From contig CAKQME010000008.1 of the NCBI GenBank assembly GCA_934254815.1, forward strand, positions 54,267 to 118,266: 64,000 bases of DNA, read 5' to 3'. The position numbers and the translations under genes are program-made. This DNA comes from an uncultured Clostridia bacterium. Lineage in GTDB: Bacteria; Bacillota; Clostridia; Christensenellales; Borkfalkiaceae. The notes below the pieces were generated by a model. It saw only the letters and a list, made by a program, of their open reading frames with translations, was not told where the DNA came from and did no database searches. Positions 26,079 to 36,227 of the stretch are shown here, in pieces. The stretch's first letter is position 1. The number at the start of each line of letters is the position of its first letter.

Positions 26079-28715
26079 ATGATAAAATCGGTAAAAAGAA
26101 GATTACTATTCGTATTAGTATCCTTGTTCGCTCTTTCGACGATTTGCGTATGCGTCGTCGGAAAGACGAATAAGGCTTATGCGGCAACTAATAAGCAAGC
26201 CGAATATTCCGACGAATTCGCGGGTTCAAAATTCGGCGATAAGTGGACGGTAAGCGGTGCTACTTTGGAAAACGACTATTACGCGCTTGCTTTAATAGAT
26301 TTCGATGCGTGGGGCGTAGGGGTAAACCTGGCGAATCACACAATAGAAAAAGGCTCTACGATTACGTTCGACGCTAATTTTAAGAGCGGGCAATGGCTCG
26401 GGCTTGCCTTTGGTTTACCGCAAAACACTTCGAGATTTTTGTATGCGAAGTCGGCGCTTATTATGTATACCGACAGAACTCGCCTAATGCAGAATAACGA
26501 CGTTCAACTTGATAGTGCGACAATGGATAATTTCGCCACGTTGCCAAAAGTTTTCGGCGAGCAAAAGGTTTGTTATACCGTTAAAATCGTAATCGATGAT
26601 AACGGGGATATTGCGATACATTCGGGTAAAAAAGGTACGGATTTGAACTTTATCGGGAAATTTTCGTCTGCTTTTGTCGACGGCTATATGGGCTTCGGCG
26701 CAATGGGTAATACTTCAGTCGACGTATACTCTTTCGAATATAAAAAGGGCGATACGGTCGTATATTCCGACGATTTTAAAAACAGCAAACTCGGTTATCA
26801 GACTACCGGTATCGGCGGAAACGACTGGTACGTTACCCATAAATACGGCGAAGAAAACGCAAAACTCGGCGCATTCAACTCGGTAAAAATCACAAATAAC
26901 GGATACGTTAAATATTCCGTTCCCATAACGGATAACGCAAATTCCGAAAATATATTCGAAAGTTCTTTCGACGTCAAATTGACGGAACTAAACGCCGGAG
27001 CGTATTTTGGCGTCGGTTTAGGAATGGATAAAGACGGCGCTTTAAACGACGCTTCGTTCATCGGTATAGGCAGGCGCGGAGATTCGTATTTTATCGCTCA
27101 CGTTAAGTATGGCAAGGTAATAGACGTTAAAGGTAATTTAACCGAAAAGGAAGTTGTTTCCGATAGCGAATTCCGTAAGTTTACCATAAGCGGCAAATAC
27201 GGAAAAATCGTTACGGTAAGTTTTTTAGGTAACAGTTACGATATAAATAACGTTGATATAGAGGGGTATTTTGCAGTCGGTTGTATAAGCGGTAACGGTT
27301 CGGTTACGGCGTATATAGATAATTTCGATTTTACGAGATATTTTTATAATGACTCTTCCGCCGACGATATGGCAATTGATTTCAAAGGCGTAAAGGAAGA
27401 AGTATTCGACGGCGAAACCTATTACGACTACTATGTAAATAAAAATAAGTTTTATATAGGCAGCAATATAACTTTACCAAAATATAAAGATAGCGTAAAA
27501 CAAAATTATCTTATTTTCTCGTCGGCAAACGCAAACTCTGCGTTTATACCCAAAAACGTATACAGCGACGCGATCGTTCGATTTAACGTAAGAATGGCAA
27601 GAAATGCCGCCGACACAACGAAATATGCAAGGTTTGGCGTCGGGTTCGGGTTGACGAGTTACTATTTCTCTCCGACTTCGGGTTCTTACGTTTTCTGGCA
27701 AAATCAAAGCACTCATAGCGGGAAACAAACCCCGACGTTGATGGGCGGAGTCAACATGGACGAAGTCTATCACGACGCGTCAACCGAATTTGCCGACTCT
27801 AAAAACGAATATCTGACTTGCGAATACGATATGTGGCAGGATACGGAAACGATTTATAATTTTATGATTGTGGCCGAAAATAATTCCGTTAAAATATATT
27901 TTAAATCGCAGGACGAAGACGAGAGCAAAATGCAAATACTCCGCGCCGAATACGTCAACGCAAATATTTACGGCGCGATAGCGATTTTCGGAAATACGGG
28001 CGCTTCGTTTTATTTGTCCGACGTTTCCATAACGAATATAAGCCCGAATAGGGCGAAAGACGGTGATTTCACGGGTTATTTGCTCAACGGTTCGGCTATA
28101 AACGCATCCGATAATTTAAAAGTCGCTAAAAACGAAAATTTGACCACAAAAGACGAATACGACAATTCGCTTACGATGTTAAAATTAAAATCTGCCGTCA
28201 ACGGCGAACTTAAATTATCGTTCAACGGTGCGAGCGTTATTTTAAGCGAAAGCGGCGTATCGCTAGGCAATAACGTAACGATAGAGAAAAACTCGTTCGA
28301 TTTCGGCTCGCTTGCCACCGAATCCTATTTAAGGTTTCGGGTTTACGGAAATAAATTTTATATAGGCGTTCGCCATAACGGTTCGGAAAATCAGTTGTAC
28401 GACGACGTTTTGGTCGGTACGCTTACGGAAAAGAAGAACTCCGCAATAAGTATTTCCTCGTCGGAGGATATGGAGTTGAAAAGCGCGTACACCGTCTCTA
28501 TGAATACCAAAATAGATATCGTAACCGAAAATTACGATGCGGAAGAAGAGGCGAAAAACAACAGACTCGTAGTTAAGCCGCAACGGGGACAAAACTCTTC
28601 CCAAGACGCGCAAAAGGGGTGCAAAGGCAGCGTTTCGTCGGATTTAACGGTTTATATTGTCTTAGCAATAGTCGCAGTTGTAATCATCGGTTTAAGACGC
28701 AAAGAAAAGGAGTAA
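26079..28715 (+). CDS. large surface protein with LamG-like repeats and C-terminal sorting tail
   Basis: 878 residues. The ATG at 26079 is preferred to the GTG at 26070, which overlaps the AGGTGA site. The signal peptide ends near AYAAT (residue 37). At least three ~200-residue beta-sandwich units follow; they recur as SDEFAGSKFGDKW, then SDDFKNSKLGYQ, with WLGLAFGLP and YFGVGLGMD. The C-terminus is KGCKGSVSSDL, then a membrane helix and RRKEKE, which looks like a cysteine-containing surface-sorting signal. Units of this kind often bind glycans. No catalytic residues were recognised. Confidence 0.65.
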   Translation: MIKSVKRRLLFVLVSLFALSTICVCVVGKTNKAYAATNKQAEYSDEFAGSKFGDKWTVSGATLENDYYALALIDFDAWGVGVNLANHTIEKGSTITFDANFKSGQWLGLAFGLPQNTSRFLYAKSALIMYTDRTRLMQNNDVQLDSATMDNFATLPKVFGEQKVCYTVKIVIDDNGDIAIHSGKKGTDLNFIGKFSSAFVDGYMGFGAMGNTSVDVYSFEYKKGDTVVYSDDFKNSKLGYQTTGIGGNDWYVTHKYGEENAKLGAFNSVKITNNGYVKYSVPITDNANSENIFESSFDVKLTELNAGAYFGVGLGMDKDGALNDASFIGIGRRGDSYFIAHVKYGKVIDVKGNLTEKEVVSDSEFRKFTISGKYGKIVTVSFLGNSYDINNVDIEGYFAVGCISGNGSVTAYIDNFDFTRYFYNDSSADDMAIDFKGVKEEVFDGETYYDYYVNKNKFYIGSNITLPKYKDSVKQNYLIFSSANANSAFIPKNVYSDAIVRFNVRMARNAADTTKYARFGVGFGLTSYYFSPTSGSYVFWQNQSTHSGKQTPTLMGGVNMDEVYHDASTEFADSKNEYLTCEYDMWQDTETIYNFMIVAENNSVKIYFKSQDEDESKMQILRAEYVNANIYGAIAIFGNTGASFYLSDVSITNISPNRAKDGDFTGYLLNGSAINASDNLKVAKNENLTTKDEYDNSLTMLKLKSAVNGELKLSFNGASVILSESGVSLGNNVTIEKNSFDFGSLATESYLRFRVYGNKFYIGVRHNGSENQLYDDVLVGTLTEKKNSAISISSSEDMELKSAYTVSMNTKIDIVTENYDAEEEAKNNRLVVKPQRGQNSSQDAQKGCKGSVSSDLTVYIVLAIVAVVIIGLRRKEKE

Positions 28716-28718
28716 GGT

Positions 28719-30011
28719 ATGAAAAAAATTATAGCAATTATATTGTCATTAATCTGCATGCTTTCAACCTTGGTATTTTTTGCAGGATGCGATAAAGGAA
28801 ACGGGAGCGGCAAAGATACGGGTAACAAGTACGCATCCATACAACAAGACGAATATTTGTTCGGCGTATGCAATCTTACGAGCGACCAACTCCCCGGAAT
28901 TATCGACTCGAAAGTCAATAACGAGTGGTCGGCAAACAAAATCGGGGCGTTAGGTGCAAAAAGCACTCGTCTTTGGATTTATATGGGCTATCATATAACC
29001 AGAGACCCTAACAGCAATGATTTAAGTTTGATCAAAGGCAACTGTGATATACTTCACGATTATATAGCAAAAATGAAGGCAAACGGCGTAGAGAGATTTG
29101 TCGGAATGATTACGAGTTTCGTTACTCCTTACGAATTTAATTGCTCGGATTCGACGGCTGTACCGTCCGTATACGACGATTACGATATGTATATTAAATT
29201 TTTAGACGTAATGAGCGACGCCTATACTCTGCTTGCAAAAGAATTTCCCGAAATAAAGTTTTGGGAAATAGGCAACGAACCCGATATTTCGCACGGTTCG
29301 TGGTTCCATAAAAAAGGATATACGGAAAACACGGCAAACAGTTATAAGTTTACTCCCGACGAAGGCGCGCATATATCGGCGGATTTGTTATGGTACGCGA
29401 GAAAGGCAATCCGAGCGGTAAATCCAGAGGCGAAGATTGTTTGCCCCGGTTTGACCTGTTCTTCCTATAACGACGACTCTATGCAGTTTTTAACTTATCT
29501 TTACGAGAAGATAAAATCCGGATATTTACCGACTGCGGAAGAATATTCCGATATGGATCCCGATAATTATTTTGATATTTTAGCGTGGCACCCGTATCCT
29601 CCCGATAGTAAAAAATTCATAGAATCAAATAAAAAAATGTATCAGGTGGCAATAGATAACGGCGACGAAGGCAAACCTGTTTTCCTTACGGAGTTCGGGT
29701 TCTCGGACAGAAGATTCGGCGGCGACAGCGCCGAACGCGATACCGAAGGAACTCAAAAAAATATTGCCGATTTAGCGGTAGAATGTTTAAATATAATCAC
29801 AAAAGAGTTGCCTTTCGTTGAAACCGCGTTTATGTTCAGGCTGTCGAACGTTGCGGAGTATTACCGCACAGGCAGTGATGAAAATTCGTTTGGACTATTC
29901 TATTCTCCCAACGATACCGATGAGTGGGCGGGAAAGCCGAAACCGATAGCGACCGCACTGTATAAGTATTTTAACGGAGAGAACGCAGATACGTCTATCC
30001 TTTACAAATAA
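28719..30011 (+). CDS. clan A glycoside hydrolase lipoprotein
   Basis: 430 residues with a lipobox at FFAGCDKG. It has a TIM-barrel pattern with both glutamates of clan A retaining glycosidases: KFWEIGNEPDIS (acid/base, near residue 187) and PVFLTEFGFSDRR (nucleophile, near residue 330). LAWHPYPP is also typical. GH39-, GH5- or GH30-like families fit, and I cannot decide between them. It is anchored outside the membrane and probably trims glycans before import. Confidence 0.75.
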   Translation: MKKIIAIILSLICMLSTLVFFAGCDKGNGSGKDTGNKYASIQQDEYLFGVCNLTSDQLPGIIDSKVNNEWSANKIGALGAKSTRLWIYMGYHITRDPNSNDLSLIKGNCDILHDYIAKMKANGVERFVGMITSFVTPYEFNCSDSTAVPSVYDDYDMYIKFLDVMSDAYTLLAKEFPEIKFWEIGNEPDISHGSWFHKKGYTENTANSYKFTPDEGAHISADLLWYARKAIRAVNPEAKIVCPGLTCSSYNDDSMQFLTYLYEKIKSGYLPTAEEYSDMDPDNYFDILAWHPYPPDSKKFIESNKKMYQVAIDNGDEGKPVFLTEFGFSDRRFGGDSAERDTEGTQKNIADLAVECLNIITKELPFVETAFMFRLSNVAEYYRTGSDENSFGLFYSPNDTDEWAGKPKPIATALYKYFNGENADTSILYK

Positions 30012-30028
30012 TAGGTGAACAATATATT

Positions 30029-31360
30029 ATGGAGAAATTTTTATGGGGCGTATCGACTGCCGCCGCGCAGGTTGAGGGCGGGTACAATAAAGACGGTCGT
30101 AGCCTGTCAATATGGGACGTTGCCTCTCTGACGGGACGTATTACCGACGGGCACTCGACTTTTAATACTTGCAATACTTATAATAACGTTGCCGAAGACG
30201 TTAAAATATTAAAACAATTAGGCGCGAATTCGTATAGATTTTCGCTTTCGTGGAGCAGAATTTTACCAAACGGTACGGGAGATATAAATAAGGCGGGTGT
30301 AAAATACTATAACGAACTTATAGACGGATTATTGAAAAACGATATAGAACCCTTCGTTACTTTATATCACTGGGATTTACCGCAATGCCTTATGAACAAA
30401 GGCGGGCTTTTAAACGAAGATTTTGCCGACTGGTTTGAGTATTACGCCGCCGTTTGCGCAAAAACTTTCGGAAACAGAGTGCGTTACTTTACGACGTTTA
30501 ACGAACCCGAATGCATTTGCGATCTCGGTTACGGTAAAGGTTTGCACGCCCCGTATATAAACGGCGGAATAGAGAAAGCGGTGATTGCGGCGCACAATCT
30601 TTTAAGGGCGAACGAAAAGGCTTGTAAAGCCATAAAAAAATACTCGGCAAACGGCGTTAAAGTCGGAATTGTTCTGGCTTGTTCGCCTAAAATGCCCGAT
30701 AAAGAAACAGATATCGAAAGCGCGAGAACGGCAATGTTCCAAAGCAAAGGGGATAACCTTTTTAATAATATCTGGTTTACCGACGCAATACTGTTCGGTC
30801 GTTATCCCGAAAATATTCTTAACGGATTTTCCAGAAAGAATATTTACGGAATAGACGACATGACCGGTATTAAAATCGATATTGATTTTATCGGGCTTAA
30901 CGTGTATCAGGCAGAAAGGATAACGACGCTTGAAAACGGCGGATATAAAGCGGTTTTTCAGCCTTTAAATACGTTAAAATCCTCGTCTGGCAGCAATTGC
31001 GTTCCTCAATGCGTATACTACGCGGCGAAATATATGAGCGAAAGGTACAACGAAATACCTATATATATTACCGAAAACGGAATGTCTTTACCTGATACAA
31101 TCGGCTTAGACGGTAAGGTAAACGACGACGCTCGTGAATTGTTTATAGACGGACACGTTAAAGAAGTTGTCAAGGCTAAAAAAGACGGGATAAATTTATG
31201 CGGCTATTTCCATTGGTCTTTGTACGATAATCTCGAATGGAATTCGGGGTTTTCCGAAAGGTTCGGCGTTGTTTATACCGATTTTAAAACTTATGAAAAA
31301 ATACCGAAAAAATCGTTCCGGCATTACGCCGAATTGATTGATCGGTATAGGGATTTATAA
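30029..31360 (+). CDS. beta-glucosidase, GH1
   Basis: 443 residues, the usual GH1 length, with no signal peptide, so it acts in the cytoplasm. It starts with FLWGVSTAAAQVEGGYNKDG. The acid/base is in TFNEPEC (near residue 160) and the nucleophile in YITENGMS (near residue 350). HWDLPQ and the WSLYDNLEW end are also present. It would cleave imported beta-glycosides. It belongs to the same operon as the ABC importer. Confidence 0.93.
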   Translation: MEKFLWGVSTAAAQVEGGYNKDGRSLSIWDVASLTGRITDGHSTFNTCNTYNNVAEDVKILKQLGANSYRFSLSWSRILPNGTGDINKAGVKYYNELIDGLLKNDIEPFVTLYHWDLPQCLMNKGGLLNEDFADWFEYYAAVCAKTFGNRVRYFTTFNEPECICDLGYGKGLHAPYINGGIEKAVIAAHNLLRANEKACKAIKKYSANGVKVGIVLACSPKMPDKETDIESARTAMFQSKGDNLFNNIWFTDAILFGRYPENILNGFSRKNIYGIDDMTGIKIDIDFIGLNVYQAERITTLENGGYKAVFQPLNTLKSSSGSNCVPQCVYYAAKYMSERYNEIPIYITENGMSLPDTIGLDGKVNDDARELFIDGHVKEVVKAKKDGINLCGYFHWSLYDNLEWNSGFSERFGVVYTDFKTYEKIPKKSFRHYAELIDRYRDL

Positions 31361-31377
31361 AGCGTACAAGGTAAATT

Positions 31378-33297
31378 ATGCAAGAATTTAACAATGCAAA
31401 ATGGATTTGGAACAATGAAAATTATTTAAGCGATGAGTACGTCGAATTTAAATTTCATTTGAAAAAAGACGAAAAAATAAATAACGCAAAAATAAATATT
31501 GCCGTCGACAGTAATTACAATCTTCTTATAAACGGTAAGATAGTCGCTTTCGGGCAGTACGCGGATTATCCGACGTATAAAGTTTACGACACTGTAGATA
31601 TTACCGAATTCTTAACCGGTAACGACGAAATCGATATTTTGGTATGGTATTACGGAATTGATACGCAAAACTATATAAAAGATAAAGCAGGCGCGATTTT
31701 CGAAGTTTTCGTAAACGGCGAATGCGTGGAGTACAGCGGAAAGCATATAGTGAGCAGATTGTCTCCTTATTACGTTCAGCATAGAAACAAAACGATAAGT
31801 TCGCAGTTAGGATTGACTTTCGCTTATCTGAACGATACCGAAAAAGGCGAGAAATTTTCGCCAAGCGTCGAGATTGAGAAAAGTATGAATCTCAATAAAC
31901 GCCCTAACGATAAATTGCTTTTACAAGACAGGGTTCCCGTTAAAACCATTTTGCTGCCCGACGGCAGTTATCTTGTCGATATGGACAAAGAAACTTGCGG
32001 GTTTATAGATTTGGACGTCGAAAGCGGCTGTGAGCAAAATATAATCGTTGCTTACGGCGAGTTTCTCGACGAAGGAAAAGTTCGTCGGATTATAAACACG
32101 ATGGATTTTTCCGTCGAGTGTAAATTAAAGCGCGGCAAAAATAAATACGTCAATTGCTTTCGTCGGCTTTCGGGGCGGTATCTGCAAATTTTTACAGAAA
32201 AGCCTATAAAAATAAATTACGTCGGGTTGCGCCCGGTGGAATATCCCGTCGTAGAAAAACCCGTGAGTTTTAAAAAACCGTTACATAACCAAGTTTACGA
32301 AACTTGTTTAAGAACCCTCCATAATTGTATGCATGAACATTACGAAGATACTCCGTGGAGGGAACAAGCCTTGTATACCATGGACGGCCGAAACGAGATG
32401 CTTTGCACTTATTTTGCATACGGCGACTATAAGTTTGCTCGTTCCAACATAGTTCTCATTTCCAAAGGTTTGAGGAGCGACGGATTGTTAAGTATTTGTT
32501 ATCCCGCAGGGAGAGATATACCTATTCCGTCGTTCAGTCTGATATTTGCCGTTCTGGTCTACGAATATATTAAGTACAGCGGAGATAAAACTATTTTACG
32601 GGAAGTAAAAGAAACGCTCGACACCATAGTAAAAACGTTTATTTCAAAAATTGAGGACAACGGTTTAATCGCGGCGTTTCCGTATCCGTATTGGAATTAT
32701 TACGAATGGTCGAAAGGTAGTTCCAACGGAGATCAGATTTCGCGAAAGAAAGACGATTATTACCCTCATCAATACGATTTGATATTAAACTGCATGTTCC
32801 TTTGGAGTATGCAATACTATAAAAAGTTATGCGCTTTTGAAGGCGAAGATTACATTTTCGACGAAAATGCGATGGCGAATAAAATACGCGAAACTTTTTA
32901 TGACGATAAAAAGGGCTTATATAAAGCGAATGACGGAAAGAAAGTTTTTTATAGCGTTTTGGGTAACAGTTTTGCAATACTAAGCGGGGTTGCGGATAAG
33001 AAACTTGTTGAAAATATACTGAAAAGTAAAGATATAGTACCCGTTACGTTGGCGATGAGTATCTTTTTTTACGACGCGCTGCTTGCCGCCGATAAAAAAT
33101 ATGCGAAATTCATTATCGACGATATCGACGAAAGGTACGGACGAATGTTGCAAAAAGGAGCGACGACGTTTTGGGAAACCGAGGAGGGGGCTTCGTCTTT
33201 GACTAATACGGGCAGTCTTTGCCACGGTTGGTCGGCGACTCCTATATATTACTATTCGATATTAAATTCCGAGGAATATTTTAACGGAGAATTATAA
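31378..33297 (+). CDS. alpha-L-rhamnosidase-like protein, GH78
   Basis: 639 residues, no signal peptide. The N-terminal beta-sandwich (NAKWIWNNENYLSDEYVEFK) is followed by an (alpha/alpha)6 barrel with EDTPWREQALYTMDGRNEM (near residue 325) and a late GATTFWETEEGASSL motif (near 600). This is the short-form GH78 layout. It would release rhamnose from oligosaccharides inside the cell. Exact specificity is unsure. Its ATG follows the GH1 stop by 17 bases. Confidence 0.8.
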   Translation: MQEFNNAKWIWNNENYLSDEYVEFKFHLKKDEKINNAKINIAVDSNYNLLINGKIVAFGQYADYPTYKVYDTVDITEFLTGNDEIDILVWYYGIDTQNYIKDKAGAIFEVFVNGECVEYSGKHIVSRLSPYYVQHRNKTISSQLGLTFAYLNDTEKGEKFSPSVEIEKSMNLNKRPNDKLLLQDRVPVKTILLPDGSYLVDMDKETCGFIDLDVESGCEQNIIVAYGEFLDEGKVRRIINTMDFSVECKLKRGKNKYVNCFRRLSGRYLQIFTEKPIKINYVGLRPVEYPVVEKPVSFKKPLHNQVYETCLRTLHNCMHEHYEDTPWREQALYTMDGRNEMLCTYFAYGDYKFARSNIVLISKGLRSDGLLSICYPAGRDIPIPSFSLIFAVLVYEYIKYSGDKTILREVKETLDTIVKTFISKIEDNGLIAAFPYPYWNYYEWSKGSSNGDQISRKKDDYYPHQYDLILNCMFLWSMQYYKKLCAFEGEDYIFDENAMANKIRETFYDDKKGLYKANDGKKVFYSVLGNSFAILSGVADKKLVENILKSKDIVPVTLAMSIFFYDALLAADKKYAKFIIDDIDERYGRMLQKGATTFWETEEGASSLTNTGSLCHGWSATPIYYYSILNSEEYFNGEL

Positions 33298-33299
33298 AA

Positions 33300-34607
33300 A
33301 TGATAACTCGATCAAAAACATATTGCGTTACCGACTACGGAGCAAAATCGAACGGAAGTCTTTGTACGGAAGCGTTTCAAAAAGCCATAGACGATTGTTT
33401 TCTGGGTGGCGGCGGAGAGGTTGTCGTACCCACAGGAGAATATTTAACGGGCGGAATCAGGTTGCGTTCGGGAGTTACCCTGCACCTTATGAAAAACACC
33501 GTCGTTAAAGGAAGCGTCGATCCCGAAGATTATTTCTCTTACCTTAACGATACGATTGAACCGATATTGTCGGAAGATAAAGGAAAAATATACACCTCTC
33601 TCGTTGAAGTCAGGTCGGCTGTTCCTTGCAGCAGATGGAATAATGCGATTATCCGAGCAATACGAGCCGAAAATATTTCAATCATAGGCGAAGAAGGTTC
33701 GGTTATCGACGGTCAGAATTGTTTCGATAAAGACGGCGAGGAAAACTATCGCGGTCCGCACGTCATAAATTTTTGGCTGTGTAAAAATATCGTTTTTAAA
33801 GGTTATACCGTAAAAGACAGCGCGAATTGGGCGCACGCTATTTTTAACAGTGAGAACGTGTACGCAGAAAACCTTACCGTATTAGGCGGACACGACGGAT
33901 TCGACGTAAGAACGTGCGACAACGTAAAAGTGGAAAATTGCAGATTTTATACCGGCGACGACTGTCTGGCGGGGTTCGATAACGTGGGCGTTCACGTTGA
34001 CAACTGTGTATTTAATTGCGCTTGCAGTTTTATGCGTTTTGGCGGAACGGACGTTTTAATAGAAAACTGTATAGGTTACTCGCCGTCCGTATATGGGTTC
34101 CGAGGTCATTTATCTCAATCGGAAAAGCAAAACAGAGAGCCTACAAACGAAAATTGCAGACATCAGTGTCATCACGTTTTTCAATATTATTGCGACGAAA
34201 GGGCTAAAATACGAAAAGCGCCCGAAAATATAGTAATAAGGCATTGCAGTTTTAAAAACGCCAAAACGATTTTCGAATCTCCTTTCGGCGCGATATGGTG
34301 CAATAATCGCTCTATACGCGGAATAACTTTTGATAATTGCGTATTCGAGAGCGTGAGCGTTCCTATAAAAACGAAGGCTCCTGCCGACGAACCGTTGAAT
34401 TTCGTTATGCGCGATTGCACCGTGATAAGCGAAAAAACCGAAAACGAAATAATGGAGATAGAAAACAATCAATCTATCGTACTCGATAACGTAAAGTTTT
34501 ATAATTTTGACAAGCCGCTAATACTTTGTACGAATATATCGAATATCGATATCGTCGGGTGCAAGCCCGATATCGAAGTAAAGCGACTTGAATCGGAGGC
34601 AAAATGA
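33300..34607 (+). CDS. GH28-like right-handed beta-helix protein
   Basis: 435 residues. The start DYGAKSNGSLCTEAFQKAID and VVVPTGEYLTGGIRLRSG are typical of GH28 pectin hydrolases. The middle has HDGFDVRTCDNVKVENCRF and TGDDCLAG, which keep the D and DD acids. The usual HG and RIK parts are replaced (CACSFMRFGG, HGFR-like GFRGHLS), so activity may differ from polygalacturonase. No signal peptide is present, so it would be cytoplasmic. Its stop overlaps the next ATG. Confidence 0.75.
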   Translation: MITRSKTYCVTDYGAKSNGSLCTEAFQKAIDDCFLGGGGEVVVPTGEYLTGGIRLRSGVTLHLMKNTVVKGSVDPEDYFSYLNDTIEPILSEDKGKIYTSLVEVRSAVPCSRWNNAIIRAIRAENISIIGEEGSVIDGQNCFDKDGEENYRGPHVINFWLCKNIVFKGYTVKDSANWAHAIFNSENVYAENLTVLGGHDGFDVRTCDNVKVENCRFYTGDDCLAGFDNVGVHVDNCVFNCACSFMRFGGTDVLIENCIGYSPSVYGFRGHLSQSEKQNREPTNENCRHQCHHVFQYYCDERAKIRKAPENIVIRHCSFKNAKTIFESPFGAIWCNNRSIRGITFDNCVFESVSVPIKTKAPADEPLNFVMRDCTVISEKTENEIMEIENNQSIVLDNVKFYNFDKPLILCTNISNIDIVGCKPDIEVKRLESEAK

Positions 34608-35347
34608 TACATTCTTTTCTTCTTATAGGACAATCGAATATGGCGGGGAGAGGCGAAATCAGCGAAGCCGTCCCCGTTGACGAATCACATATTAAAACGC
34701 TGAGAAACGGGCGTTGGCAACCGATGTTCAGACCGATCAATCCCGACAGGGCTTTTTCTGGAGTAAATTTAGGAGAAAGTTTTGCCGAGGCTTACGCTAA
34801 AAAATTTAACGTAGACGTAGGACTTATATGTTGTGCGGACGGAGGAACGAGCCTCGATCAATGGCAAGAAGGAAGTTTACTGTACGATAACGCCGTTTAT
34901 CAGGCAAGATTGGCAATGAGAACCTCCGCCCTTGCAGGCGTGTTGTGGCATCAAGGCGAAGGAGATTGCGATGAAAGACTTGCAAAATCGTATAAAACGC
35001 GTTTTGAAAAAATCCTTTTCGCATTAAAAAGAGATTTGAAAATTACCGATATCCCGATTTTGATAGGCGGACTCGGAGATTATTTCAAAGACAACGAAAG
35101 ATGGCCCACTCAGCGCAATTATTATATCGTAAACGAACAATTGCAGCAGGTGGCAAAGGAAAACTCAATGGTAGGTTACGTTTCTGCCGACGGCTTAAAA
35201 CCGAAAGACGACGGTTTGCATTTCAATGCGAAATCTCTTTACGAATTCGGTTTAAGATATTTCGACGAATATTTACATCAATACGATAAAAATAAAATCT
35301 TCGAGGAACACACCGAAGAAGTGCGTTCCGCAATGGAAGCATTATAA
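34604..35347 (+). CDS. carbohydrate esterase, SASA/sialate acetylesterase-like
   Basis: 247 residues, no signal peptide. LLIGQSNMAGRGE near the start holds the catalytic Ser of the SASA (SGNH) family. ADGGTSLDQW and VLWHQGEGDCD follow the block pattern, and DGLHFN near residue 205 gives the Asp/His pair. It probably removes acetyl groups from glycans or oligosaccharides. It overlaps the GH28-like gene by four bases (ATGA). Confidence 0.8.
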   Translation: MIHSFLLIGQSNMAGRGEISEAVPVDESHIKTLRNGRWQPMFRPINPDRAFSGVNLGESFAEAYAKKFNVDVGLICCADGGTSLDQWQEGSLLYDNAVYQARLAMRTSALAGVLWHQGEGDCDERLAKSYKTRFEKILFALKRDLKITDIPILIGGLGDYFKDNERWPTQRNYYIVNEQLQQVAKENSMVGYVSADGLKPKDDGLHFNAKSLYEFGLRYFDEYLHQYDKNKIFEEHTEEVRSAMEAL

Positions 35348-35363
35348 AACGGAGGACAAAAAT

Positions 35364-36215
35364 ATGATAAAATTATGCGCGTTTGCAGACGAATCGGCGT
35401 CTTCGATTGAAGGTCAGATCGAAGCGCTTAAAAGAAACAATATAGATTATCTGGAATTAAGGAGCGTAGACGGTAAAAACGTTTCTAAACTAACCGACGA
35501 AGAGGCTTTGGCAATATACGATAAGTTAAATGCGTCCGACGTAAAAGTCTGGTCTATCGGCTCGCCTTTGGGTAAGGTGGATATAGAATGCGATTTTGAG
35601 GAATATAAAAATACCGCAAGGCGTATTTGCAAAATCGCTAAAATTTTTCATACCGATAAAATCCGTATGTTCAGTTTTTTCCACGCTTATGAAAAAAGCG
35701 AAAAAGTCCATAAGTACCTCAAAGAGTTTACGGATATCGCAAAAAAAGAAAACGTTACTATGTATCACGAAAACGAAAAGGATATATACGGTGACGTATT
35801 GAAAAGAGTTGTAGAAATTCTGGATAGGAACTCCGAATTGCATAGCGTTTATGATCCTGCAAATTATATACAAACAGGAGAATATGCGGACGATACTTTA
35901 AACGCTTTGGTCGACAGAACGGATTACTTTCATATAAAAGACGTTATACGTTCTACGGGAGAACTCGTTCCGGCAGGCTACGGCGACGGTAAAATAGATA
36001 AACTTATCGAAATGATAGGCAAAAGAGACGTCGTCTTATCCGTTGAACCGCACTTGGCTATATTCAAAGGGTTTGCTCAGATAGATAAAACCGAAATGAA
36101 AAATAAATTTACCTTTTCGTCTAACGAAGAGGCTTTCGATGCTGCCGTTAATTCGCTTAAAAAGGTGCTTAACGAAGCGGGATATAAGGAAGAGAACAAA
36201 GTTTTCGTAAAGTAA
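35364..36215 (+). CDS. sugar phosphate isomerase/epimerase-like TIM barrel
   Basis: 283 residues, xylose-isomerase-like TIM barrel family. Metal-ligand type residues are seen in VTMYHENEKDIYGD (near 132-145), HSVYDPANYIQTG (near 165), YFHIKDV (near 190) and LSVEPHLA (near 225). The substrate is unknown. It stands with two Gfo/Idh/MocA oxidoreductases, a common trio in sugar and inositol-type catabolism. Confidence 0.8.
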   Translation: MIKLCAFADESASSIEGQIEALKRNNIDYLELRSVDGKNVSKLTDEEALAIYDKLNASDVKVWSIGSPLGKVDIECDFEEYKNTARRICKIAKIFHTDKIRMFSFFHAYEKSEKVHKYLKEFTDIAKKENVTMYHENEKDIYGDVLKRVVEILDRNSELHSVYDPANYIQTGEYADDTLNALVDRTDYFHIKDVIRSTGELVPAGYGDGKIDKLIEMIGKRDVVLSVEPHLAIFKGFAQIDKTEMKNKFTFSSNEEAFDAAVNSLKKVLNEAGYKEENKVFVK

Positions 36216-36227
36216 GAGGATGATAGT

